Source of the DNA: Gemmatimonadota bacterium
Lineage (GTDB): Bacteria; Gemmatimonadota; Gemmatimonadetes; Gemmatimonadales; Gemmatimonadaceae
Assembly (NCBI GenBank): GCA_016712265.1
Contig: JADJRJ010000028.1
Coordinates: 806,001 to 870,000 of the forward strand
DNA length: 64,000 nt
Direction: 5' to 3'
The position numbers were made by a program, and so were the translations under genes. Every line of letters begins with the position of its first letter. Positions within the stretch are counted from its first letter, which is position 1. The notes beneath the pieces were generated by a model. The model made no database searches, was not told where the DNA came from, and worked only from the letters and a program-made list of their open reading frames with translations. This document shows positions 6,923 through 16,105 of this stretch, piece by piece.

Positions 6923-7944
6923 AATCGACCCTCGCGTTGCTCGAAGTGGGTTGGCTTTCCCGATGTAGGACCTCCTTGTGTGACCCACGTGGCGACCCAG
7001 TCGATGAGGGTACGCTCGTCGACCCGCAAGGGGCCATGGCGCGCCAGGAGCGGCGAGGCGTCCGACAGGAGCGCGGTCGGGTGTTCGATGCCGGTGAAGG
7101 TTGGCGTGACGCCAAGGCGCGCGCCGAGGGTCGTGGCGACCTCGCGCACCGAGGTGGTCGCCGGCCCGGTCAGGTTGTACACGGTGGCTGGCGAGGCCGC
7201 GTCGCCTAACGTCGCCAGCGCCAGGGCATTGGCATCTCCCTGCCAGATGCAGTTGAACCACGCCATCGACAGGTCGATGGGGCGGCGGTCGCGCACCTTG
7301 AGTGCCAGGTCGACCAGCACACCGTAGCGCAGGTCCACCGCGTAGTTCAGTCGCAGTAACGTGACCGCCGTGCCCCAGGTGGCGGCAGCGTAGGCGAAGG
7401 CTCGTTCGCGTCCCAGGCAGGACTGGGCATACTCGCCCAGTGGGGCCGGAGGATCGCCCTCCTTCGACCCGGGCCCCGGGGCGGCGACGAGCGGATACAC
7501 GTTTCCGGTGGAGAAGGCGACGATCCGCGCATGGCGGGATCGAGCAGCGGCGAACGAGGCGACGGCGGTGTTGGTGTGCCAGGTGCGTTCCGGCGCGTCG
7601 TGCGTACCGAACTTCTGGCCAACCATGTAGATGACGTTCGGTGCGTCCGGCAGGGTGGACCAGGACTCGGGCTCGGCGAGGTCGGCGCGCAGGACCTCCA
7701 CGCCGCGTGCGGCGAGCAGGTCGGCGGCGCCCGGAGCGGAAAAGCGCGAGACCGCGATGACACGCCGTGAGCCACCGGCGGCAGTGGCCGCCCGTCGTGC
7801 CATGGTCGCGAGGGACGGTCCCATCTTTCCCCCTGCGCCCAACACGATCAGGTCGCCGGGGCAGCGCGCCAGCGCCTCGATGGCGGCGGGAGAAGGGTCG
7901 CTGAGGCGATCCTCGAGTTCGGTGAGCGTGGTGGGTGCGAGCAC
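6919..7944 (-). CDS. NAD-dependent epimerase/dehydratase
   Basis: A 341-residue extended SDR. The nucleotide-binding motif is LIVLGAGGKMGPS at about residues 32-44, followed by NVIYMVGQKFG and FSTGNVYPL at the usual position of the catalytic Ser; the classical YxxxK is replaced by EYAQSCLGRE. WFNCIWQGDAN resembles sugar-nucleotide epimerases. GTG at 7944 is the likely start; an in-frame ATG at 8001 would add 19 residues. It is divergent from the serine hydrolase gene and its last bases overlap the start of the aldolase gene. Confidence 0.8.
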   Translation of the reverse strand: MLAPTTLTELEDRLSDPSPAAIEALARCPGDLIVLGAGGKMGPSLATMARRAATAAGGSRRVIAVSRFSAPGAADLLAARGVEVLRADLAEPESWSTLPDAPNVIYMVGQKFGTHDAPERTWHTNTAVASFAAARSRHARIVAFSTGNVYPLVAAPGPGSKEGDPPAPLGEYAQSCLGRERAFAYAAATWGTAVTLLRLNYAVDLRYGVLVDLALKVRDRRPIDLSMAWFNCIWQGDANALALATLGDAASPATVYNLTGPATTSVREVATTLGARLGVTPTFTGIEHPTALLSDASPLLARHGPLRVDERTLIDWVATWVTQGGPTSGKPTHFEQREGRF

Positions 7945-8011
7945 GGGCGAAATATGGGCCTTGGCGGAACCACGGCACTGCTCGCGGCGGGTCGAAGCCA
8001 TTGAAACCTTC

Positions 8012-8040
8012 TTGTCGCGCTCCCGGATAGTGTATACAAT
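8012..8040 (+). promoter_or_regulatory. sigma-70-type promoter of the serine hydrolase gene
   Basis: TTGTCG (8012-8017) and TACAAT (8035-8040) are separated by 17 bp. The -10 hexamer lies in TGTATACAAT, the most AT-rich stretch of this divergent intergenic region, and about 30 bp before the GTG at 8072. Confidence 0.6.
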
Positions 8041-8071
8041 CTGGAATCCCGCTGACCTCGGAGCCCCTCCC

Positions 8072-9988
8072 GTGTCGTTGCGCGCCCTGCGTTGCCTGCC
8101 GTCACTCCTTGTCTTCCTTCTCCCCGGCTTCGCGACGGCGCAGGGCGGGGTCGCACCGCCGGCCGTCCGCGGCCCGCGTGATGTCGCCGAGATCGAGGCG
8201 TTCATGGATGGCCTCATGACGTCGTACCTGCGCGACAAGAAGATCGCTGGAGCCACGGTGTCCGTGGTGCGAGACACCACGATCCTGTTTGCGAAGGGGT
8301 ACGGCTTCGCCGATGTTGGAAAACGGCAGCCCGTGGACCCCGACAAGACGCTGTTCCGGATCGGCTCCATTTCCAAGACCTTCACGTGGACAGCGGTCAT
8401 GCAGTTGGTCGAGGAGGGCAAGCTCGACCTCGACAAGGACGTCAACGAGTACCTGGACTTCAAGATTCCGGCGGCGTACGACAAACCCATCACGCTGCGG
8501 GATATCCTGAGCCACTCGCCGGGACTCGAGGAAGATGGTCGCGGGTTGTTCACCTCCGATCCCGCCGAGATGCAGGCGATGAAGGACTGGCTCCCCGCGC
8601 ACATGCCAGGACGCGTCCGCGCACCGGGCACCTTCTCGTCATATTCCAATTGGGCGACGGCGGCGGCCGGGTACATCGTGGAGCGGGTCAGCGGGCGTTC
8701 GTTCGACGAGTTCATTGAGCAGCGCCAGTTCCAACCCCTGGGCATGGTGAATGCGTCGTCCCGGCAACCGTTGCCGGCGAGCCTGCTGCCCCAGATGTCC
8801 GAGGGCTACAGCTGGAAGGACGGTCGCTACGCCCCCGAAAAGTTCGAGATCGTGACCGGTGCCGCGCCAGCGGGTTCGTTCAGCGTGTCCGCACGAGACA
8901 TGGGCACCTGGATGATCGCCCACCTGAACCACGGGGCGTATCGCGGGCAGCGCATCCTCGCCGAGAGCACGAGTGTGCGCATGCAGACACGCATCCAGGG
9001 GCATGACCCGCGCATTCCGGGCTTCGCCCACGGGTTCTACGAGCAGTCCACGGTGGGGCCGCGTGCGATCGGGCACGGTGGCGACACGCAGTACTTCCAC
9101 TCCTCCATGATCCTGCTTCCGGGGGAGAAGGTCGGGTTCTTCGTCTCGTTCAATACCAGCACCGGTGGCGAAGTGAGCTTCAAGCCTTTTGCTGACGATG
9201 TCTTCAATCACTACTACCCGGAGCCGTTGCCGGTCCTCACGCCCAAGGTGGCGGATGCCGCCGCGCTCCAGCGGTTTGCCGGTGAGTACGTGTTCAACCG
9301 GATGTCGTACACCACGTTCCAAAAGGCGCTGGCCCTCTCGGGCGCCATCAAGGTGGCCGCGACCGACAGCGGCGTCCTCGTGGCGACAACCCCGTTCGGT
9401 CCGATGCGCCTGGTGCCGGTCGATTCACTGCTTTTCCGGGATGAGGTGTCGCACGACCTGGTGGCGTTCCGGCAGGACGACCGCGGCCGCATCACCCACG
9501 GGTTCCTGTCCATGGCACCGATGATGGCCATGGAAAAGCTGGATGGGGCGCGCGCCCCGGGATTCCACCTCATGATCCTCGGCCTTGGCATCGTGACCCT
9601 GCTCGGGGTCATTGGTGCGGCCGTGGTGCGCTATTTCGGTCGGCGGGGCAGCGGTCGGCCAGCGCCGGACCCGCTCATCACCAACGGGCGGCGGCTGATG
9701 CTGCTGGTGGGCGTGCTGGTCGTTGGATTCCTGGCAAGTGTCGCGGGACTGGCGTCGGACCCGATCAAGTACATTCTGGGCAACGAGATCGGTTCGTTGC
9801 GCGCATCGCTCACCCTCCCGGTGCTTGCCCTCGTTGTCACGTTAGGCGCGGCAGCGGTCGCGGCCATGCAATGGGCCCGAGGCGCGGGGACACTCGCCTG
9901 GCGCGTGCGGCACTCGCTCGCGGTGGTCGTGTGCCTGGCCTTCTTCTGGTCGCTGAACAGCTGGAACCTGCTCGGCTGGAAGTTCTAA
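8072..9988 (+). CDS. serine hydrolase of the beta-lactamase/PBP fold with C-terminal membrane domain
   Basis: A 638-residue exported protein (class C beta-lactamase/ D-aminopeptidase-like family, S12). A signal peptide occupies residues 1-23, ending FATAQ. Catalytic motifs are SISK (Ser99-Lys102), YSN near residue 191 (SSYSNWA) and HGG near residue 335 (IGHGGDT), all in the expected order. The last 130 residues contain four hydrophobic segments, so the enzyme is anchored in the membrane with the catalytic domain outside. GTG at 8072 is chosen since it opens the signal peptide; the open frame extends upstream into unrelated sequence. Probable role is hydrolysis of peptides or amides in the periplasm; the substrate is unknown. 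Confidence 0.9.
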   Translation: MSLRALRCLPSLLVFLLPGFATAQGGVAPPAVRGPRDVAEIEAFMDGLMTSYLRDKKIAGATVSVVRDTTILFAKGYGFADVGKRQPVDPDKTLFRIGSISKTFTWTAVMQLVEEGKLDLDKDVNEYLDFKIPAAYDKPITLRDILSHSPGLEEDGRGLFTSDPAEMQAMKDWLPAHMPGRVRAPGTFSSYSNWATAAAGYIVERVSGRSFDEFIEQRQFQPLGMVNASSRQPLPASLLPQMSEGYSWKDGRYAPEKFEIVTGAAPAGSFSVSARDMGTWMIAHLNHGAYRGQRILAESTSVRMQTRIQGHDPRIPGFAHGFYEQSTVGPRAIGHGGDTQYFHSSMILLPGEKVGFFVSFNTSTGGEVSFKPFADDVFNHYYPEPLPVLTPKVADAAALQRFAGEYVFNRMSYTTFQKALALSGAIKVAATDSGVLVATTPFGPMRLVPVDSLLFRDEVSHDLVAFRQDDRGRITHGFLSMAPMMAMEKLDGARAPGFHLMILGLGIVTLLGVIGAAVVRYFGRRGSGRPAPDPLITNGRRLMLLVGVLVVGFLASVAGLASDPIKYILGNEIGSLRASLTLPVLALVVTLGAAAVAAMQWARGAGTLAWRVRHSLAVVVCLAFFWSLNSWNLLGWKF

Positions 9989-10044
9989 ACGAGACGACAA
10001 ACGGCAGATGGCAGGGTAGTGATCGGATCCTCTTCGGAGAGTAC

Positions 10045-11154
10045 ATGATGCGCAGTGTTGTCTTGCTTTCGGTGCTGGCCGTCGGGGCGGCCCGGGCGCA
10101 GCTTGCGGATCGACCCCTGATGGTCGAGGCCAGGGTGCCCAAGGCCCCCACGGTGGCCACCGGGGGAAGCGGGGCGTTCCTGGTCTACGAAGTGTGGCTG
10201 ACCAACCTTGAGCAGCGAGAGCTCAAGTGGATGCAGCTGGAAGTGCTCGACCCCCGCGGGAGCTCCCTGCAGACCGTGGCGGATACCGCCCTCTGGCGTG
10301 ACCTGTCCCGGCCGGGTCAAGGCAACATCGGGATGGCGGATCGGCCGCGCCTTGGTCCCCAACAGCGCGCCGTGCTCTTCCTTCGCGTGCCGGTCAGCGG
10401 CGAACCGCCGCGTGAGCTACGCCATCGGCTGACGCTCGTCGATTCCATCGGCCGTCGAACGCTCACCATGCGTCCGGTGACGGTCGCGCGCGAGGCGGTG
10501 CTGATTGGACCGCCGCTCCGCGGCGGGAACTGGTTCGTCGCCAACGGCCCGGGCAACACCTCAGGCCATCGTCGGGCGCAGATTCCCATCGACGGCGCTC
10601 CCGCGATCGCGCAGCGCTTCGCCATCGACTACGTCATCGTCGACAGTGCCTTCAAGACGCATCGGGGCGATGCCACGAAGAACGAGAGTTACTACGCCGA
10701 AGACCAGGACGCCCTCGCGGTCGCCGACGGCATCGTGGTGGCGACCAAGGACTCGATCCCGGAGAACGTGCCGGGGGCCAACTCGCGGGCCGTGCCGATC
10801 ACGCTCGAGACGGTCGGTGGCAACCACGTCATCCTGGACATCGGCAGCGGACGGTTTGCCTTTTACGCCCACCTGCGCCCGGGCAGCCTGCGTTTCAAGG
10901 TCGGTGATCGCGTCCGGCGTGGGGCCGTGCTGGGCAAGGTGGGGAACTCGGGCAATTCCACCGAGCCGCACCTGCACTTCCACATTTCCGACAGCAACTC
11001 ACCGCTGGGGTCGGAGGGTCTCCCCTACCTGCACGACCAGTTTGAGCTGGTCGGGACCTGCAAGGCGTTCGGTGTGGCCTGCGTGTCGCAGGCGCCGGTG
11101 ACCCGTCGGCGCTTGCTCCCGCTCGACAACGAGGTCATCCGCTTTCCGCGGTGA
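10045..11154 (+). CDS. secreted M23-family metallopeptidase
   Basis: A 369-residue exported protein. The signal peptide is MMRSVVLLSVLAVGAARAQ. Residues 25-150 form a beta-rich domain with no recognised function. The LytM/M23 domain occupies about 200-320 with H206-x-x-D209 (THRGD), HVILDIG, YAHLRPGS and H309-L-H-F-H (EPHLHFH), which are the zinc ligands and catalytic histidines of peptidoglycan or elastin-type endopeptidases. CGGAGAG at 10035-10041 is a good ribosome binding site for the ATG at 10045. It converges on the DUF6526 gene with a 5-bp gap. Confidence 0.9.
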   Translation: MMRSVVLLSVLAVGAARAQLADRPLMVEARVPKAPTVATGGSGAFLVYEVWLTNLEQRELKWMQLEVLDPRGSSLQTVADTALWRDLSRPGQGNIGMADRPRLGPQQRAVLFLRVPVSGEPPRELRHRLTLVDSIGRRTLTMRPVTVAREAVLIGPPLRGGNWFVANGPGNTSGHRRAQIPIDGAPAIAQRFAIDYVIVDSAFKTHRGDATKNESYYAEDQDALAVADGIVVATKDSIPENVPGANSRAVPITLETVGGNHVILDIGSGRFAFYAHLRPGSLRFKVGDRVRRGAVLGKVGNSGNSTEPHLHFHISDSNSPLGSEGLPYLHDQFELVGTCKAFGVACVSQAPVTRRRLLPLDNEVIRFPR

Positions 11155-11159
11155 CGACC

Positions 11160-11594
11160 CTACACGCGGAGGTGATCCGGGCGCCAGCTGCGGATCGCCT
11201 TCTTGATGTCGATCGGCTTCGCGAACTCGCCGGCACGCACGCGGCGCACGAGGTCCGGCAGTTCTTCATCCGAGGCGAAGCGCAGGGCGACAAACTGGTA
11301 CCGCGTCAGCGCGGCAATGTCCGCCTGCTGTGCCGCCGGGAGCACGCGCTGCATCCGCAGGGTCTCCTCGAGGCGAATCACCCGGTCCTGGGCGGTGAGG
11401 GCAAACACGCGACCCATGAGCGCGCCGACGAACAGGGCGCCTGCCACCAGCACCCCCCACCCAGTGGCCAGCGATGGCGCGCGCCACACGGCGTTCACCG
11501 CCATGGCGATGTTGATCAGCAACACCGGAAGTGCGAAGTAATGAAAGATCGGGAGGGTGCGTGCGTGGGATGCCGCAGACTGCTGGGTGGCCAT
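11160..11594 (-). CDS. DUF6526 family membrane protein
   Basis: A 144-residue protein of unknown function. Two hydrophobic segments (about residues 15-37 and 45-65, the latter with GWGVLVAGALFVGALMGRVF) precede a cytoplasmic-looking helical tail with RVIRLEETLRMQRVL and LRFASDEELPDLV, which is the signature I associate with DUF6526. It is the last gene of a minus-strand run with the SufE-like and beta-barrel genes, 22 bp after the former. Confidence 0.75.
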   Translation of the reverse strand: MATQQSAASHARTLPIFHYFALPVLLINIAMAVNAVWRAPSLATGWGVLVAGALFVGALMGRVFALTAQDRVIRLEETLRMQRVLPAAQQADIAALTRYQFVALRFASDEELPDLVRRVRAGEFAKPIDIKKAIRSWRPDHLRV

Positions 11595-11616
11595 GGAATG
11601 ACTGGAGGTGGAAGGG

Positions 11617-12042
11617 TCAGGGCGTGACGTCGCGTGCGTGGCGCTTGAGGCGAGCGACGAGGGCGTCGAGGCCGACTTCGCGCGTGCCGAGACCGAGACC
11701 GCCCATCATGGTCCGCACGAAGTCGGGAGGGATCGCCAGGGTGACGGACGGAGGTTCGTCGTTCACCGCGCTAAAGACGAGGCTGAGAAAGGCGGCCACG
11801 GTCGGTGACTGCCGCGCATTGATGTCAGCGTAGAAGTGGAGGCGGCCGTCGGCAAATTCCGGGAAGATCCTCACCGGTGTTTGGCATTCGTGCACGGCGA
11901 ACGCGTCGTCAGACAGCGCGGCGAGATGCGCGGGCAATGGCTCCAGCTTGCGGGCATAACTCACGAGGGCCGCCATCTTGTCCTCCCGCGAGAGAACGCG
12001 AAAGCGGTCCAGGATGGCAGTGAGCCGCGCCGGAACAGTCAT
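11617..12042 (-). CDS. sufE: SufE-family Fe-S cluster assembly protein
   Basis: A 141-residue soluble protein. SufE accepts persulfide sulfur from the cysteine desulfurase SufS on a conserved cysteine; Cys53 in HECQTPV occupies that position. DADI-like and FLSLVFSAV segments fit the fold. The start is the ATG at 12042, whose last bases overlap the upstream stop (ATGA at 12042-12039), favouring it over an in-frame ATG at 12078. No other suf genes are nearby, so its partner must be encoded elsewhere. Confidence 0.82.
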   Translation of the reverse strand: MTVPARLTAILDRFRVLSREDKMAALVSYARKLEPLPAHLAALSDDAFAVHECQTPVRIFPEFADGRLHFYADINARQSPTVAAFLSLVFSAVNDEPPSVTLAIPPDFVRTMMGGLGLGTREVGLDALVARLKRHARDVTP

Positions 12043-12674
12043 GGCTTCGGGAACCGGCGTAGGTCGCCTGTCAGCCATTCGGTCGAAAGACCGATGGTCG
12101 CCCGGCTCACGTTGCGCGCCAGGACGGCGGTGGACTCGAGGCTGAGGGCCCGGGCGCGCCCCCGGAACCGCAGCCCGGTTCCCAGGCGAAGGCCGAGGAC
12201 GTTGGTGTTGTAGCGAATGTCGATCGGGATCGAGCCGTACGAGGAGGTGAGGGCGTGCACGCCGGCGCCGACACTTGCATAGGGCACCACGGTGCGTGCC
12301 GGGTCGCGAGCGAGGACGGTCAGGGTGATGTGGCCGTTCAAGTCGTAGAAGACGTCGCGGTAGGTGGCGTCCTCCTGGGCCACGTATTCGCTCCGCGGGA
12401 GGGAGCGGAGGAACGACACGGCGGCACCCGGACGCACCCGTCGCGAGCGAAAGTGACCGAGGTCGAGGGTGGCGCCGAGCTCGATCCCGGTGGCGTTGCG
12501 TTCGATGGAGCTGGTCGCCACCGTGAGACCGACCGCCCCGATGCCACGGAGCCCAAGGACGGGCTCCTGGGCAGGGGCACGACGCCCCAGGGTGACCAGG
12601 GCGAGCGTCGCCATGATGGCTGCCATGGCGCGGCGGTGGAGCCGGCCGGTGCGAAAGGTGTACGGCAGGTGCAT
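12039..12674 (-). CDS. predicted outer-membrane beta-barrel protein
   Basis: A 211-residue exported protein without assigned function. The N-terminus has arginines followed by MAAIMATLALVTLG and a signal-peptidase site near APAQ. The mature part has many alternating strands typical of an 8-stranded OmpA/OmpW-like barrel (GIELGATLDLG, VLGLRLGTGLRF, RATIGLSTEWL). The ATG at 12674 overlaps the divergent gene; an internal ATG at 12626 would leave a cleaner leader and is an alternative. It overlaps the SufE gene by an ATGA. Confidence 0.6.
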   Translation of the reverse strand: MHLPYTFRTGRLHRRAMAAIMATLALVTLGRRAPAQEPVLGLRGIGAVGLTVATSSIERNATGIELGATLDLGHFRSRRVRPGAAVSFLRSLPRSEYVAQEDATYRDVFYDLNGHITLTVLARDPARTVVPYASVGAGVHALTSSYGSIPIDIRYNTNVLGLRLGTGLRFRGRARALSLESTAVLARNVSRATIGLSTEWLTGDLRRFPKP

Positions 12675-12750
12675 GTCGAGGGTAAACTATTCAGGCCGTG
12701 ACCGCGGCGAGTCCGACCGGTCATTCTTCACAGACACCACGCTTCGACCC

Positions 12751-14997
12751 TTGTCCCTGCGGCTGACCTCCCGGACCACTGTCGTGGCCGCTCTCGCGCT
12801 GTGCGTGGGGGCGGGGGTGGGTGGCGTTTGGATGCGTCAGTCGCTGCGCGCTCGCGGCGCGCCGCATGGGCACGAGGTGACGGTCGGCCTGCAGTATGCC
12901 GATTCGCTGGAGCGGGACGCGCCAACCAGCGAGTTCTCGGAGGCCGATGCGCTGGCCGCGCTCTACCTCGAACGCGCGCGCCTGGGGATGGGAAGCCCGT
13001 TTCGCCTGGCCGAGTTCGCCTTGAACGACCAGGCCTTGTCCGAGGGGCGCCGACGTCTTGTGGCTGGCGCCATTCTCGGACGAATTGCCGAGGGTCGGGT
13101 GTACACGTCCCCAGAAGAGGCGCTCGACTTGCTGAGCGCAACTCGCAATGGGCTTGCCCACCGGGCCTTGATCGAGGGCACGCTCGATAGTGCGACGGAC
13201 ATTCGCGCCGCCGAGCTGGCGCTGCGCATGGCCTACCAGGTGGCGGCCGCGAGTGGAGCGACCGCGCCGCGCGCGGCCGCTGTGGCCCTGGCGGCGATTG
13301 CCCAGGGAAGGGACCGGACGCTGGCGATGCGGGACGTGCGCGACCTCCTGGTGTCGGCTCGTCGGGCGGGACAGGATCCGCTGGACGTGTTGCCGGAGTG
13401 GCGAAAGGGTCGACGCCTGGCGGTCGAGCGTCCGCTCGTGGAGCCACCGGGTGAGCGCCAGGAGCGTGCAGCGGCGGTCCTGTTGCCGCGCCTTGTGGCG
13501 CGCCTGCAGTCCCTGACAAGCGTGGAGCGGCGCACCCGCCGCGAACGCGCGATGCCAGTGCGCCTGGCGATCCCGGCGGCTGACTTTGCGACGCGACGCG
13601 CGGGGCCACCGCAGGCACCGGTGGTTGTCACCCTGGGTGGTTTCTCGCAGTACGTGGTCTCGTCCGCTGCCGGGATTTACCAACAGGCGCGCCGGGTCTT
13701 TGTGTCGCGTGCGCGAACCGAGGAGACCCTGGTCGCGGAGTACAATCGGTTGCGCGCGGTGGACCCGAAGGTCGGTGAGGCATCGCTTGCGGTGTTGACG
13801 GCCGCCGTGGCGATGCGCCCGTATGCGCAGGAGCGCCCCTGGTTTCCCGGGGACTTCGGGCCGTCTCCCGACGACGTGCGCGTGCGGCACGGACTGGCCA
13901 GTCTCACCTTCGACGCCCGTGTGGCGCCAGGATGGCGGACCTACTACGCGGGGATGCTGGACAATGCGATCGGCGACCTGAAGTTGGTCTTTCCGCGTTT
14001 GGACCTTGGCGGCCTCGCGGTGCGATTTGGGCCGTCGCCGCTGCGCGATCAGGCGCTCGCCCTGCACGATCCGCGGACGCGCACGGTGTATTTCCCGATC
14101 GAGACCTCCGCCGGGGCGATCGCCCATGAACTGGCGCATGACCTGGATTGGCAGGCGGCGCGGCGCCGGTATGGCGCGACGGCGAGCTACCGCACGGACC
14201 GCAGCGTGCGGCAATATCGCGACGGCCTTGCGGCACCGATCGACCGGATGAGCGCCAACGGCAACGCCGGGAGGCAGCGCACGCCGTCGAGTGAGAGTCG
14301 CCCGACCGAAGTGTTTGCGCGGAGCGTGGATTGGCTGGTGGCGCAGGCGCTGGCCCAGCGAGGCGTCATGAATGGGTACCTCAGTGCGGCGCAGGACGAG
14401 TGGCTGACGGGGTATGCCTCGGCGACGGCCCCGCGCCGGGATACGCCGGAACCAGATGGGACGATGGCGGCGTTACACGAGATCGCCGATGTCTCGCGCT
14501 CTGTGGTGGGATGGTACGATCGTGCGTACGGCTCGGCGCGACGCGCCAGTCTTTCGGAGGTGGTGCGTCGGGTCCTCGTGGCGCCGCTGCCGCGGCTGGA
14601 GACGCCGGCGACCGCGTTTCACGTGTTTGCGTCGTCGGCGCAGTTGCTGCGCCGCGGCACCGTGGATCGTGACAGCTGGGCGTGCCAGCTGAATGCGCCG
14701 TCCCTGCGTGGTGGGGACGCCGGGAGTGTTCGCCGGGCGCTGGACGTCGCGGCGACGACGCGCGCGGCAGGGGTCCTGGATCGGTGGGGCGAATGGTCGG
14801 AAGGTGCGCAGGCAAGCCCGCGGCTGCGCGCGTTAGGCGGGCCCCCGTGGAATGCGGGCGCGCGCCGCGAGGCAACCCGCGAGATGCGCGACGCCATCCT
14901 GTGGCGGGCCACGCGGCCGGATGACGGCCGCAATGGGACGTCGTTGCTGGAGCGACTGGAGCGACAGCTCGTCGCCGCGGAGTGCGCGCGCGGCTGA
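12751..14997 (+). CDS. membrane-anchored protein with a HELAH zinc-metallopeptidase motif
   Basis: About 748 residues. A hydrophobic segment near the start (VVAALALCVGAGVGGVW) is a signal anchor. The long middle part is alpha-helical and Arg/Ala-rich. H459-E-L-A-H463-D-L-D-W is a gluzincin-type HExxH motif, preceded by TVYFPIETSAGAIA, which suggests a protease active site outside the membrane. The third zinc ligand is not obvious. TTG at 12751 gives the best signal anchor; the ATG at 12673 would add 26 residues and overlaps the start of the divergent beta-barrel gene. I do not recognise the family. Confidence 0.6.
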   Translation: MSLRLTSRTTVVAALALCVGAGVGGVWMRQSLRARGAPHGHEVTVGLQYADSLERDAPTSEFSEADALAALYLERARLGMGSPFRLAEFALNDQALSEGRRRLVAGAILGRIAEGRVYTSPEEALDLLSATRNGLAHRALIEGTLDSATDIRAAELALRMAYQVAAASGATAPRAAAVALAAIAQGRDRTLAMRDVRDLLVSARRAGQDPLDVLPEWRKGRRLAVERPLVEPPGERQERAAAVLLPRLVARLQSLTSVERRTRRERAMPVRLAIPAADFATRRAGPPQAPVVVTLGGFSQYVVSSAAGIYQQARRVFVSRARTEETLVAEYNRLRAVDPKVGEASLAVLTAAVAMRPYAQERPWFPGDFGPSPDDVRVRHGLASLTFDARVAPGWRTYYAGMLDNAIGDLKLVFPRLDLGGLAVRFGPSPLRDQALALHDPRTRTVYFPIETSAGAIAHELAHDLDWQAARRRYGATASYRTDRSVRQYRDGLAAPIDRMSANGNAGRQRTPSSESRPTEVFARSVDWLVAQALAQRGVMNGYLSAAQDEWLTGYASATAPRRDTPEPDGTMAALHEIADVSRSVVGWYDRAYGSARRASLSEVVRRVLVAPLPRLETPATAFHVFASSAQLLRRGTVDRDSWACQLNAPSLRGGDAGSVRRALDVAATTRAAGVLDRWGEWSEGAQASPRLRALGGPPWNAGARREATREMRDAILWRATRPDDGRNGTSLLERLERQLVAAECARG

Positions 14998-15000
14998 CCC

Positions 15001-16059
15001 CTACCCCCGCTCGTCCCCCTGTTCGCCGCTCGTGGCGTGGATGGTCCGGGTGGGGAACGCGAATTGCACCTGTTCGGCGGCGAAGGTGCGCAGCACGGCC
15101 AGGTTCACGTGCTCCATCGTGTCCATGTAATCCTGGTAGACGGCGCTCTTCACAAAGTAGGCCAGTTCCAGCTCCAGCCAGGAATCAGCAAATCGCGCGA
15201 AGTGCGCGCGATCAAAACGCGCCAGTGCCTGGGATTCCACGCAACGCCGTAACATGGCGGGGGCGGCCGCCACCCGGTCGGGCGGCGTGTCGTAGGTGAT
15301 CCCGAACGTCTGCAGGACGCGCCGCTCCTGCATGCGCTTGAGGTTGCGTACGCGGCTCTTCAGCAGGTCGGCATTGGAAATGATGACCTGCTCGCCGGAG
15401 ATGGCGCGGACGCGCGTGGTCTTGAGCCCAATGTGCTCCACCGTGCCCGTGAAGGTATCCACGGAGATGGTGTCACCGACCTCGAACGGGCGGTCGAGGA
15501 CAATCGAGAGCGCAGCAAACAGGTCGCCGAGGATGTTCTGGACCGCGAGGGCGATGGCAATGCCACCGATGCCCAGTCCGGTGAGCAATGCGGAAATGTC
15601 GTAGTCCAGGACATTGCGCAATGCCAGGACGAAGATCACCGACCAGAGCAGTCCCTTGGCGGCGGCGCCAATGGCCTTGATGGTGGATTCGCCGAGCGGG
15701 TCCTCCTGTCGTCGCGCGGCCCAGGCGCGGAGCCAGTGGGTGACCAGGGTGTTGCCCCACACCGCGATCTGCAGCAAGATGGCGATCGCGGCCACCTGAC
15801 GGATCCCGTCGCGAACGGACGGGGGCAGGGTGAGGAACGCGCTCCCGGTTCGCACCGCGAGGGTCGTGATGAAGTACCAGCGCGTCCGCCCCAGCAACTC
15901 CGCCGCGATGTCGTCGATTTCGGTGGAGGTGGTCCGGGCGATCGCCTCCAGCTTGCGACCGAGGACCAGCCGAAGGGTCAGCAGGGTGAGGAAGACCCCA
16001 CCCGCCACGGCGCCAGCGATCGACCAGGTACGGAGCGTGTTGTCGAGGAAGGTGGTCAT
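15001..16059 (-). CDS. MscS-family mechanosensitive channel protein
   Basis: A 352-residue inner-membrane protein. Four hydrophobic segments precede the pore helix, seen in ALLTGLGIGGIAIALAVQNIL and the following LGDLFAALSI. The beta domain follows with DRPFEVGDTI, GTVEHIGLKTTRVR and the conserved 'VIISNADL' and YDTPPD segments. Members open on membrane tension to release solutes. The ATG at 16059 is used; another in-frame ATG lies three codons upstream at 16068. It is convergent with the metallopeptidase gene (3-bp gap) and in the same orientation as the amidohydrolase. Confidence 0.92.
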   Translation of the reverse strand: MTTFLDNTLRTWSIAGAVAGGVFLTLLTLRLVLGRKLEAIARTTSTEIDDIAAELLGRTRWYFITTLAVRTGSAFLTLPPSVRDGIRQVAAIAILLQIAVWGNTLVTHWLRAWAARRQEDPLGESTIKAIGAAAKGLLWSVIFVLALRNVLDYDISALLTGLGIGGIAIALAVQNILGDLFAALSIVLDRPFEVGDTISVDTFTGTVEHIGLKTTRVRAISGEQVIISNADLLKSRVRNLKRMQERRVLQTFGITYDTPPDRVAAAPAMLRRCVESQALARFDRAHFARFADSWLELELAYFVKSAVYQDYMDTMEHVNLAVLRTFAAEQVQFAFPTRTIHATSGEQGDERG

Positions 16060-16105
16060 GCGAAACACTCGGGGAAGTCGCTCAAGGTAATTCCGGCGCC
16101 GACGG

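Noticed and set aside
6053..7327. Long plus-strand open frame opposite the aldolase and epimerase genes
   Set aside because: It is an antisense frame of two clearly homologous genes; its sequence is rich in Gly, Arg and His with no family resemblance.
7631..8071. N-terminal extension of the serine hydrolase
   Set aside because: It overlaps the divergent epimerase gene and the promoter; a signal peptide starts at 8072.
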